Shown here piece by piece: positions 1 through 6,469 of a DNA stretch of 17,747 nt. Under the pieces are notes generated by a model. That model was not told the DNA's origin. It saw only the letters and a list, made by a program, of their open reading frames with translations, and did not search any database. The stretch is from Phycisphaerae bacterium (GTDB lineage: Bacteria > Planctomycetota > Phycisphaerae > UBA1845 > UTPLA1), in the NCBI GenBank assembly GCA_016935885.1, contig JAFGQA010000043.1, positions 1 to 17,747 on the forward strand, read 5' to 3'. Both the position numbers and the translations under genes were made by a program. Every line of letters starts with the position of its first letter. Position 1 is the stretch's first letter.

Positions 1-230
1 AGCTTCGCCCGCACAGGCTGATTCTCGGGCGCCAGGCGGCGTAGGCCAGGGCACGCAGTAACTAGTTAAGTGCCAAAGTCCAGGCACCGCCGTCCCGGCG
101 GTGTCAACACAGGCGGGACGCCTGTGCCACAGGTCTTACCAATTGATAGGCTCTCAGCGGATCACACGGGCAGACAAACCGCCCGCCGCATCCTACACTG
201 GATCCATTGGGGTTCAGGGGATGGCCTGCC
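1..230. other. Leader region upstream of the RluA-type gene
   Basis: No complete gene is visible. Short open stretches run off the left edge in two + frames and stop at about 44 and 61. Either could be the last few residues of an upstream gene, but nothing in them is recognisable. The main content is the double-hairpin repeat at 83-130, listed separately. The Shine-Dalgarno-like AGGGGA at 216-221 belongs to the next gene. Confidence 0.5.
83..130 (+). repeat. Double-hairpin palindromic repeat, reference copy
   Basis: Two small hairpins sit side by side. The first is CACCGCC (85-91), loop GTCCC, GGCGGTG (97-103). The second is CACAGGC (108-114), loop GGGAC, GCCTGTG (120-126). The two loops are exact reverse complements, and the outer ends GGCAC (83-87) and GTGCC (124-128) also pair. 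The unit can therefore fold as two hairpins with kissing loops or as one long imperfect hairpin. A second copy, 37 of 48 bases identical with no gap, lies inside anmK at 10992-11039. The sequence shows all of this directly; mobility is inferred. Confidence 0.85.
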
Positions 231-956
231 GTGGAATACTCCGTCAAACCTAACGCCGACGTGCCTTACGACATCCGTCACGCGGACGACGATCTGCTCG
301 TCGTCGAGAAGCCGGCGGGCGTCGTCACACAGCCGGGAAAGAAGCATGAGCACGACAGCCTGCTCAACGGGCTGTTCGCGGACTACGGCAACGCCTTGCA
401 GAACCTCGGCGACGCCCGCGATTGGGGGCTGCTGCACCGGCTCGACAAGGACACATCGGGCTTGGTGCTCGTGGCCTTGCGGAACCGGGCCTACGATCAT
501 CTACGCCGATTGTTTGAAGACCGCCAGGTCAGGAAGGTCTATTGGGCCATCGTGTACGGCCAGCCCCGGCCGGCACAGGGCGTCATCCAGAAGCCCATCG
601 CGGAGATTGCCGGCTCGCGCAAGAAGGCGGTGATCCGGCGCGACGGCAAGCAGGCGATCACCGCGTATCGCGTCCTGCAACACGCCAACGAGGTGTCACT
701 CATCGAGGCCGGGCTGAAGACCGGACGGTTGCACCAAATCCGGGTACACATGGCGGCGATGGGGCATCCGCTGTTGGGTGAATCGATGTACGCCGGCAAG
801 ATCAGGCTTCCCGTGGTGCCGCGGTTGTGTCTGCACGCCGCCGCCCTGTCCTTTGTTCATCCAGGCACCGGCAGGCGTATCACCGTCCACAGTCCGTGGC
901 CAAAAGACTTGGCGAGGACGCTCAAGCGCCTTGGCCTCTCGGCCCCGACGCTGTAG
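231..956 (+). CDS. RluA-family 23S rRNA/tRNA pseudouridine synthase
   Basis: This enzyme isomerises specific uridines to pseudouridine in rRNA or tRNA in the cytoplasm. With the GTG start at 231 it is 241 aa. That start is preferred over the upstream TTG at 207 because AGGGGA (216-221) sits 9 nt before it. The family signature HRLDKDTSG carries the catalytic Asp at about residue 72. TGRLHQIR (164-171), GHPLLGE (178-184) and LCLHAAAL (199-206) are the other hallmarks of the RluA fold. There is no N-terminal S4 RNA-binding domain, so it looks like the short RluA/RluC-like catalytic type rather than full RluD. The target uridine cannot be read from the sequence. It stands alone on this strand, and an inverted repeat overlaps its stop codon (954-981). 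Family assignment is secure; specificity is unknown. Confidence 0.93.
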   Translation: MEYSVKPNADVPYDIRHADDDLLVVEKPAGVVTQPGKKHEHDSLLNGLFADYGNALQNLGDARDWGLLHRLDKDTSGLVLVALRNRAYDHLRRLFEDRQVRKVYWAIVYGQPRPAQGVIQKPIAEIAGSRKKAVIRRDGKQAITAYRVLQHANEVSLIEAGLKTGRLHQIRVHMAAMGHPLLGESMYAGKIRLPVVPRLCLHAAALSFVHPGTGRRITVHSPWPKDLARTLKRLGLSAPTL

Positions 957-1047
957 CTGCATCGCCAAGCCCTTGCAGCTAAAACAGGCAGACTCACCGA
1001 TTTGCCTTCGAGATTGGCGACAACTCCGAATAGCCACGGGCGACTTA
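954..1047 (+). repeat. Inverted repeat after the RluA gene plus a dispersed repeat copy
   Basis: TAGCTGC (954-960, including the stop codon) pairs with GCAGCTA (975-981) around a 14-nt loop. No T-run follows, so it is at best a weak terminator or processing site. Farther on, CGATTTGCCTTCGAGATT (998-1015) matches 6784-6801 at 17 of 18 positions, with looser similarity on both sides. This looks like a dispersed repeat that abuts a miniature element at both sites. Confidence 0.5.
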
Positions 1048-1123
1048 GTACGTGTCTAGCGGTGTGGCATGCGTAAGCGGAGACACGAGCGGCGGCGGAG
1101 CTTACTCGTGGGCACATACGCTG

Positions 1124-1145
1124 GGCCGAGAATCCCTTCTCGGCC
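1124..1145. repeat. Hairpin core of the CCGAGAAGGGATTCTCGG family
   Basis: GGCCGAGAA (1124-1132), loop TCCC, TTCTCGGCC (1137-1145) is a perfect 9-bp stem. Its reverse complement has the same core as the three tandem units at 1186-1269 and the hairpins at 6634-6657 and 6667-6688. It lies inside mobile element copy A. Confidence 0.8.
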
Positions 1146-1185
1146 TCTCGTGTGGATGTGCGGGAAAGGACTCCCGCCGGAACTG

Positions 1186-1269
1186 GTTGCGAGAAGGGAT
1201 TCTCGCACCAGCGTTTGCGAGAGGGGATTCTCGCACCAGCGGTTGCGAGAAGGGACTCTCGCACCAGCG
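1186..1269. repeat. Three 28-bp tandem repeats, each a hairpin
   Basis: Units at 1186-1213, 1214-1241 and 1242-1269 differ from each other at only a few bases. Each contains GCGAGAA, a GGGA-type loop and TTCTCGC, followed by the constant tail ACCAGCG. A degenerate unit (GCGGGA/TCCCGC stem) precedes them at about 1160-1185. There are no variable spacers, so this is not a CRISPR array. It fills the part of element A that copy B lacks. Confidence 0.85.
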
Positions 1270-1306
1270 GCAGCGGACGGGGGCATCCATTCCGGCCAGT
1301 TCTCAC

Positions 1307-1350
1307 GGGTAATGAACGACCCGCCCCATGGGGCGGGTCGTTCGTTACCC
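1307..1350. repeat. 44-bp near-perfect loopless palindrome
   Basis: The central 30 bp (1314-1343), centred on CCATGG, are a perfect palindrome. The symmetry continues to 1307 and 1350 with a single mismatch (T1313 against G1344, which would still pair as U-G in RNA). It lies near the right end of mobile element copy A. The equivalent part of copy B, around 12640-12670, is recognisable but the symmetry has decayed there. Confidence 0.9.
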
Positions 1351-1372
1351 CGTTTGAACGCTAAACACGTAC

Positions 1373-1586
1373 GCAGCTTGCCTGCCCGGGCGTCCATCAC
1401 CTGTGCGGGCACTGGCGGACAAGCCGCCAGTGGCACCCACGTTGTTTAACCATTAGCAGAACCGGCTTGGCTGATGCGACCCTGAGGTCGATGGCCCCGT
1501 TCCCAAACCGAAGGCATAAGGCGTGGCTTTCCTTTCGGATTGCCCCGCCTTTCGCATTTCGCTCGTGTGATGAACAGTAACCGAAG
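1373..1586. other. Intergenic stretch with a 9-bp hairpin, no gene seen
   Basis: CACTGGCGG (1410-1418), loop ACAAG, CCGCCAGTG (1424-1432) is a strong hairpin. It resembles the right half of the 83-130 repeat (both continue into GGCAC or GCCAC) and may be a distant relative. The rest, up to the tRNA, shows no coding potential, promoter or terminator that can be defended. Confidence 0.55.
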
Positions 1587-1660
1587 CGTCCCCGGCAGGA
1601 CTCGAACCTGCAGCCTCTGGCTTCGGAGGCCAGCGCTCTGTCCAATTGAGCTACGAGGAC
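1587..1660 (-). tRNA. tRNA-Arg, anticodon CCG
   Basis: On the - strand a full cloverleaf is visible. The acceptor stem is GTCCTCG paired with CGGGGAC (one G-T pair). The D arm is GCTC...GAGC. The anticodon stem is CTGGC/GCCAG around loop CTCCGAA, giving anticodon CCG, which reads the Arg codon CGG. The T arm is GCAGG TTCGAGT CCTGC and the discriminator is G. No CCA is encoded after the discriminator. It stands alone, divergent from the rocD operon. Confidence 0.94.
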
Positions 1661-1962
1661 CCGGGCGAGACCGTTGCCGGTCCACCGGCATTCTAACGGC
1701 GTTTACACGCCTGGCAAGGATCGGGCTAGGAGCCGTTGATCCGGGGCTTCTTGCCGATCACGCAACGCTTCCGAGGGCATTCACCTGCGTTTAAGTCGCT
1801 TAAACGCCGTTTCGGTTGTGGGACTGTCGTGCGGCGCGCACGCCACATTGCCGGACAGGCTGGAACAAGATCGCCACGGTCTGTCGGCTTGTTGCCCCGC
1901 TTCTGCCAGCCTGCTAGTATGATTTACCAGGTGGTTGACCCTGGATAGGAGCAGATTCAAGC
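1661..1962 (+). promoter_or_regulatory. Leader of the rocD operon: dyad and candidate promoter
   Basis: A perfect 9-bp dyad, GCGTTTAAG TCG CTTAAACGC, lies at 1787-1807 and is suitable as an operator or a small hairpin. TTGCCC (1892-1897), a 17-nt spacer and TAGTAT (1915-1920) form a plausible sigma70-type promoter with a predicted start near 1927. AGGAG at 1947-1951 is the ribosome site for rocD. A shorter inverted repeat, GCCGGT/ACCGGC, lies at about 1676-1689. No gene is seen. Regulation by a dyad-binding factor is an inference. Confidence 0.45.
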
Positions 1963-3204
1963 ATGATGGCTACGGCAACGCAAGTCACGAAGACCGCTGA
2001 GCACCTGAGAACCGCCGACGGGTATGGCGCGCACAACTATCACCCGCTGCCTGTGGTTATCGAATCGGGGAAGGGCTGTTGGGTGACCGACGTGGACGGC
2101 AATAAGTACCTCGACATGTTGGCGGCGTATTCGGCGTTGAACTTCGGGTACTCCAACGAGCGTCTCATCACTGCGGCGACGAAGCAGCTCAACAAGGTGA
2201 CCCTCACCTCCCGGGCATTCCACAACGACCAGCTCGGACCGTTCTGTAGGGAACTGTGCGAGTTGACCGGGTACGACATGGTGCTGCCGATGAACAGTGG
2301 TGCCGAAGCTGTCGAGACGGCCGTCAAGGCGGCGCGGAAGTGGGGCTACACCGAGAAGGGCGTCGCGCCGGACAAGGCGGAGGTCGTCTGCGCCAAGGGC
2401 AACTTCCACGGCCGGACGATCACGGTGATCAGCTTCAGCACGGAGAAGCAATACCGTGAAGGCTTCGGGCCGTTCACACCGGGCTTCCCGCTGGTGCCGT
2501 TTGGCGACGTCAAGGCCCTGGAGAAGGCGATCAACGAGAATACGGTGGCATTCCTCGTGGAGCCGATCCAGGCGGAGAGCGGCATCCGGGTTCCACCGGA
2601 CGGCTACTTGAAGAAGGCGAAGGCGATCTGCAAGAAACACAACGTTCTGCTGATCGCGGACGAGATTCAGACGGGTTTGTGTCGGACGGGCCATCGGTTT
2701 GCATGGCATCATGACGGACAGGAGGCGCGCCCGGACATCATGTGCCTGGGCAAGGCATTGGGCGGTGGGGTCGTGCCGGTCTCGGCGGTGGTGGCCGATC
2801 GCGAGGTGATGGGCGTGTTCAAGCCGGGCGACCACGGTTCGACGTTTGGGGGCAATCCGTTGGCCTGCGCGGTGGCGCGTGTGGCGATCGACATCGTCAG
2901 AAACGACGGCCTGGAGGCGCGGGCGGCGGAATTGGGCAAGCATTTCCGATCGAAGTTGGAGGCGGTCGGCGCGCCGACGGTGAAGGAGGTCCGCGGCCGA
3001 GGGTTGCTGATCGGTGTGGAGATCAAGCCGGATTACCCCAGGGCGCGGTGGTTCTGTGAGAAGTTCATGGCGGAGGGCATTCTGTGCAAGGACGCGCGCG
3101 AAGACGTCATTCGGTTCGCCCCGCCGCTGGTGATCGAGCGCGACGAGATTGACTGGGCCATGGAACGGATTGGGCCGGTGTTGTTGTCAGCGGAAAATGA
3201 ATAG
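1963..3204 (+). CDS. rocD: Ornithine aminotransferase (ornithine--oxo-acid transaminase)
   Basis: This PLP enzyme moves the delta-amino group of ornithine to 2-oxoglutarate, giving glutamate-5-semialdehyde, which links arginine/ornithine to proline and glutamate. The 413 aa length is normal for class III aminotransferases. Visible motifs are NSGAEAVETA (111-120, cofactor phosphate binding), DEIQTG (233-238, the Asp that contacts the PLP ring nitrogen), Lys264 in LGKALGGG (the PLP Schiff-base lysine) and STFGGNPL (293-300). Two ATGs are adjacent (1963 and 1966); AGGAG at 1947-1951 serves either. It is the first gene of a three-gene operon with a predicted GTPase and ornithine carbamoyltransferase, which supports ornithine over acetylornithine as substrate. 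AstC/ArgD-type activity cannot be fully excluded from sequence alone. Confidence 0.94.
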   Translation: MMATATQVTKTAEHLRTADGYGAHNYHPLPVVIESGKGCWVTDVDGNKYLDMLAAYSALNFGYSNERLITAATKQLNKVTLTSRAFHNDQLGPFCRELCELTGYDMVLPMNSGAEAVETAVKAARKWGYTEKGVAPDKAEVVCAKGNFHGRTITVISFSTEKQYREGFGPFTPGFPLVPFGDVKALEKAINENTVAFLVEPIQAESGIRVPPDGYLKKAKAICKKHNVLLIADEIQTGLCRTGHRFAWHHDGQEARPDIMCLGKALGGGVVPVSAVVADREVMGVFKPGDHGSTFGGNPLACAVARVAIDIVRNDGLEARAAELGKHFRSKLEAVGAPTVKEVRGRGLLIGVEIKPDYPRARWFCEKFMAEGILCKDAREDVIRFAPPLVIERDEIDWAMERIGPVLLSAENE

Positions 3205-3240
3205 CGAATAGCGAATAGCGAAAAGTGGATTTCGCTATTC
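3199..3240 (+). repeat. Heptamer (GAATAGC)3 with an inverted copy forming a hairpin
   Basis: Three direct GAATAGC units (3199-3219) begin in the last codons of rocD. The third unit extends to GAATAGCGAAA (3213-3223), which pairs perfectly with TTTCGCTATTC (3230-3240) around loop AGTGGA. The hairpin fills most of the rocD-GTPase gap and ends just before the next ribosome site (GGAGAG, 3244-3249). It has no T-run. It could tune mRNA stability or translation within the operon, or simply be a slipping repeat. Confidence 0.85.
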
Positions 3241-3256
3241 ATCGGAGAGTTGAACG

Positions 3257-4570
3257 GTGAATGTGATCATCATGGGCGCGGCGGGGCGGGACTTCCACAA
3301 TTTCAACTGCTGTTATCGCAACGATCCGCGGTATCGTGTTGTGGCCTTCACCGCGACGCAGATTCCCAACATCGACGGGCGTTCGTATCCTGCCGAGCTT
3401 GCGGGCAGTGGGTATCCAGAGGGGATTCCGATCCGCTCCGAAGACGAACTGGAGGCGCTGATCACCGAGCAGGACGTTGAACTCGTCATGTTCAGCTATT
3501 CAGATGTGCCGCATGAGTATGTAATGCACCAGGCGGCACGGGTGAACGCGGCAGGTGCGAATTTCCAGTTGGCTGGCATCGAGAAGACCATGCTGCGGTC
3601 CAATAAGCCGGTGATCGCTGTGTGCGCGGTTCGGACCGGCTGCGGCAAGAGCCAGACGACGCGGAAGGTGGCCGAGGTTCTGAAGTCCATGGGCAAGAAC
3701 GTGGCAGTGGTGCGCCACCCGATGCCCTATGGCGATCTGGTCAGGCAGGCGTGCCAGCGGTTCGCCGAGCTTGAGGATATGGACCGGCACGATTGCACGA
3801 TTGAGGAACGGGAGGAGTATGAGCTTCACATCCGCAACGGCAACCTTCTGTTCGCCGGCGTGGATTATCACCAGATCCTCGCCGCGGCTGAGAAGGAGGC
3901 GGATGTTATCCTGTGGGACGGCGGCAACAACGACATGTCGTTTTTCCGGCCGGACTTGACCATCACGGTGGCTGATCCGCACCGCGCCGGCCACGAGACG
4001 AGGTACTATCCGGGCGAGACCAACTTCCGGTTGGCCGACGTGATTCTGATCAACAAGGTCAACACGGCTGAGGAGGCGGACATCGCCACGATCGAGGCCC
4101 ATGCCAAGGCGTTGAATCCGAAGGCGAAGGTCGTGCGGGTCGATTCGGCGATTCGCTGTGACAACGGCGAGCAGGTGAAAGGCAAGACGGTGCTCGTCGT
4201 CGAGGACGGTCCGACGTTGACGCACGGTGAGATGCGATACGGCGCCGGACACGTCGCGGCGAAGCAGCTTGGCGCAGGGTCGATCGTGGACCCACGGCCG
4301 TATGCGGCTGGCTCGATCAGGGGTGTCTTCGAGAAGTTCACCCATCTGACCGACATCCTCCCCGCGATGGGTTACGGCAGGCAGCAGATCGCGGATTTGG
4401 AGGCGACGATCAATGCGACGCCATGCGATTGCGTGTTGATCGGCACGCCAATCGACCTTGGCAAGCTGATCAACATCAACAAGCCATCGCATCGGGTTGC
4501 GTATGATCTGGACGGCGCCGGGGCCGAGGCTATTGAGAGCGTTGTCCGGAACCATCCGAAGCTTGCGTAG
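3257..4570 (+). CDS. Cyclic-2,3-diphosphoglycerate-synthetase-like predicted GTPase
   Basis: This 437 aa P-loop protein is of the family often labelled cyclic 2,3-diphosphoglycerate synthetase or simply predicted GTPase. The N-terminus has a dinucleotide-like beta-strand with GAAGRDFHNFN (7-17) and the stretch TQIPNIDGRSYP (34-45). The Walker A motif is RTGCGKSQT (126-134). A Walker-B-like strand reads ILWDGGNND (218-226), and NKVN (266-269) resembles the NKxD base-reading motif. In methanogens the family founder cyclises 2,3-bisphosphoglycerate with ATP, but the role of bacterial members is not established. Start: GTG at 3257 with GGAGAG 7 nt upstream. It sits between rocD and argF, 52 bp after the first and 23 bp before the second, so a role tied to ornithine, arginine or carbamoyl phosphate is plausible. 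Family is secure; function is unknown. Confidence 0.88.
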   Translation: MNVIIMGAAGRDFHNFNCCYRNDPRYRVVAFTATQIPNIDGRSYPAELAGSGYPEGIPIRSEDELEALITEQDVELVMFSYSDVPHEYVMHQAARVNAAGANFQLAGIEKTMLRSNKPVIAVCAVRTGCGKSQTTRKVAEVLKSMGKNVAVVRHPMPYGDLVRQACQRFAELEDMDRHDCTIEEREEYELHIRNGNLLFAGVDYHQILAAAEKEADVILWDGGNNDMSFFRPDLTITVADPHRAGHETRYYPGETNFRLADVILINKVNTAEEADIATIEAHAKALNPKAKVVRVDSAIRCDNGEQVKGKTVLVVEDGPTLTHGEMRYGAGHVAAKQLGAGSIVDPRPYAAGSIRGVFEKFTHLTDILPAMGYGRQQIADLEATINATPCDCVLIGTPIDLGKLININKPSHRVAYDLDGAGAEAIESVVRNHPKLA

Positions 4571-4593
4571 GCGCGATTCTGGAGGAACAGACA

Positions 4594-5526
4594 ATGGGTA
4601 ACACGCTCGAGGGGCGCAGCCTCGTTTCGATGACGGACCTCTCGCTGGACGAATTGCGCCTTGTGTTGGAGACAGCCACAGAGGTAAAGCGATCGCCTCG
4701 GGATTACGCCACGAAGTTTGTCAACAAGACGCTGGGGATGGTCTTTCAGAAGCCCTCGCTACGGACGCGCGTCTCGTTCGAGGCCGGCATGACACAGATG
4801 GGCGGGCACGCGATCTACCTGGCGCCGTCCGACATCAAGCTCGGCCAGCGCGAAACGACCGAGGACATCGCGACCGTCCTGTCGCGATTCGTCGATCTGA
4901 TCATGGCGCGGACGTTTGGGCATGACGTCGTTCAAGACCTGGCCAAGTACGCGACGGTGCCGGTGATCAACGGCCTGTCCGACTACGAGCATCCATGCCA
5001 AATCCTGGCCGACTTGCTGACCATCCAGGAGCGCAAAGGCCGGCTGGCGGGATTGAACTTCGTGTACGCGGGGGACGGCAACAACGTGGCGCACTCGCTG
5101 ATGTTCGGCGGGGCGTTGTCAGGCATGAACGTCACCATCGTGACCCCGCCGGGGTATGAACCGATGGAGCAAGTACAGACCGATAGTCGCGCGATTGCCA
5201 AGTCCACCGGCGCGACGATCGGCGTGGGCAACGATCTGATGGCGGCGGCGAAGGCCGCCGACGTCATCTATACGGACGTCTGGGCGAGCATGGGGCAGGA
5301 GGCCGATGCGGAGAACCGGCGGAAGTCCTTTGCCCCCTATCAGGTGAACGCCAAGACGATGTCCGTCGCGGAGCCGGACTGCGTCGTGCTGCACTGCCTG
5401 CCGGCGCACTACGGCGAGGAAATCGAGTACGACGTGACCCGGTCCAAGCATTCCGCGATCTTCGATCAGGCCGAGAATCGGCTGCACGCCCAGAAGGCCT
5501 TGATGCTACTGCTGGCGGGCGCCTGA
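4594..5526 (+). CDS. argF: Ornithine carbamoyltransferase
   Basis: It condenses carbamoyl phosphate with ornithine to citrulline (arginine biosynthesis) or runs in reverse in arginine fermentation; it is cytoplasmic, usually a trimer. The 310 aa length is typical. The carbamoyl-phosphate loop is SLRTR (55-59, Leu in place of the more common Thr). HPCQ (133-136) is the second phosphate motif, DVWASMG (228-234) is the ornithine-binding SMG loop, and HCLPAH (267-272) contains the active-site Cys. The SMG loop argues for ornithine rather than acetylornithine or aspartate as acceptor. GGAGGA at 4581-4586 gives a strong start. No arcA, arcC or other arg genes lie within the window, so the direction of flux cannot be decided. 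Confidence 0.96.
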   Translation: MGNTLEGRSLVSMTDLSLDELRLVLETATEVKRSPRDYATKFVNKTLGMVFQKPSLRTRVSFEAGMTQMGGHAIYLAPSDIKLGQRETTEDIATVLSRFVDLIMARTFGHDVVQDLAKYATVPVINGLSDYEHPCQILADLLTIQERKGRLAGLNFVYAGDGNNVAHSLMFGGALSGMNVTIVTPPGYEPMEQVQTDSRAIAKSTGATIGVGNDLMAAAKAADVIYTDVWASMGQEADAENRRKSFAPYQVNAKTMSVAEPDCVVLHCLPAHYGEEIEYDVTRSKHSAIFDQAENRLHAQKALMLLLAGA

Positions 5527-6058
5527 CATTGCCGCGCAAGGTGACGGGGGCTCGCATCCCAGGGGCGGCGCCCAACTTCGCGTGTGTTCAGCCGGGTGTA
5601 GCACGGCTCCGCAGAGCCGTCCTTGGCAATTGCGTCAAGGACGACGGAGCTTACCCGTGTGGATCAACTTCACGGCTGTGACCGCCGCGAGGCTGCAAGC
5701 TCGGCCGGCCACAGGTGATCCTCCTCATCAGACCACGGAACGCCGCGATCCCAAAGCTCGCTCATGTTGTCGCGCGATCCGCGACCGGGATCAACGAAAA
5801 AAAAATGTCGACCGATGGGCCCGATACCGGGCTCAGTGAAACCGCCACTCCTCGCGGATAACGAACATAACACACTGTTATTAAATGAGTTATGGAGGCG
5901 GCCCCGCCGTGCCGCCTGTCTGTCGTCTTGTGGCGGCATCCAACGGCGACCAAAAGGGACTACCCGTATCTTAACTCACACCCCGTTGTTGCCGACGAGG
6001 TCGCAAGCCCCGGTACCGGACCGGGGGAGAGTTGATCATCTCTCGAAAGGGAAAAGGT
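5527..6058. other. Hairpin-rich gap between argF and the small basic gene
   Basis: No convincing gene is seen in about 530 bp. It holds several hairpins: ACGGCTC/GAGCCGT at 5603-5620 running directly into GTCCTTG/CAAGGAC at 5619-5642 (with GCAATTGC inside the loop), AGGCGGC/GCCGCCT at 5896-5917, and CCCCGGT/ACCGGGG at 6008-6026. A run of nine A lies at 5797-5805. An AT-rich patch at about 5860-5893 is the likeliest promoter area for the following gene, but no clear -35/-10 pair can be assigned. No standard terminator follows argF. Confidence 0.5.
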
Positions 6059-6469
6059 ATGGTTAATAACAAAGGCAACTACACAAAGACGAACTTCCAG
6101 GCAGACATCAAGCGAAAGCAGGCTCTGTGGAATCGGTTCAAGCGGCGATACTACGCTTCGAACAGTCCCACCGAGCGGCAGTGGCTGAAGAACGAGGCCA
6201 ACCGCATCTCCACTGAGCTGAAGCAGTGGAGCAAGAGGTGGCAGAGCTGGGGCTACGGTGGCAACAGTTGGATCACCAAGAACTACACGCCCACCTACTT
6301 CAACTCGTTCACGAGCGCCACGGGCCGCAAGACGACCTATCGCAAGAGTCCGAGCCGCAAAACATACGGCCACAGGACCACGAGTGGGTCCACGACGTAT
6401 CGGACGAAGGCTCACAGGACGAACCAGACACGGAGCTCGGCGGCCCGCAAGAACTACGTCGCCTGGTAA
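6059..6469 (+). CDS. Small, very basic protein of unknown function
   Basis: Not recognised. The ATG at 6059 gives 136 aa, with a purine-rich GAAAGGG (about 6045-6051) at a suitable distance; an in-frame TTG at 6032 is a weaker alternative. Residues 15-65 look helical, with heptad-like spacing of Trp, Leu and Lys/Arg (7 Trp in the protein, five of them in ALW, RQW, KQW, KRW and QSW). The last 70 residues are low-complexity and rich in Thr, Ser, Tyr, Lys and Arg, ending KNYVAW. Roughly a quarter of residues are Lys or Arg, so nucleic-acid binding is a reasonable guess. There is no signal peptide or membrane segment. It is isolated between hairpin clusters. An open frame with a plausible ribosome site supports it; conservation is untested. 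Confidence 0.55.
   Translation: MVNNKGNYTKTNFQADIKRKQALWNRFKRRYYASNSPTERQWLKNEANRISTELKQWSKRWQSWGYGGNSWITKNYTPTYFNSFTSATGRKTTYRKSPSRKTYGHRTTSGSTTYRTKAHRTNQTRSSAARKNYVAW

Larger units (their letters stand above)
1048..1372. mobile_element. Miniature inverted-repeat element, copy A (325 bp)
   Basis: The ends are GTACGTGTCTAGCG (1048-1061) and CGCTAAACACGTAC (1359-1372), inverted repeats matching at 13 of 14 positions. Each has TA just inside the outermost base. The body contains no credible gene. Its left part and its right part are both clearly homologous to the reverse complement of 12601-12765; about 40 of 52 bases match after the left end. Copy A has roughly 150 bp more in the middle, occupied by the hairpin array at 1124-1269. 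Non-autonomous transposition is inferred from the terminal repeats and the second copy. The family of the mobilising transposase is unknown. Confidence 0.75.

Noticed and set aside
207..230. TTG start for the RluA-type protein
   Set aside because: No ribosome site precedes it and the extra residues are outside the family core; GTG 231 has AGGGGA at a good distance.
1186..1269. CRISPR array
   Set aside because: The 28-bp units are contiguous with no variable spacers and no cas genes are in the window.
1957..2943. Long - strand open frame across rocD
   Set aside because: A shadow frame; the + strand encodes an unmistakable aminotransferase.
3500..4594. Long - strand open frame across the predicted GTPase gene
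   Set aside because: A shadow of GC-biased codons; it shows no motifs, while the + frame carries a clear P-loop.
5797..5805. Run of nine A as a frameshift site or terminator tail
   Set aside because: It is not in a coding frame, and the adjacent GTCGCG/CGCGAC hairpin is on the wrong side for a terminator on either strand.
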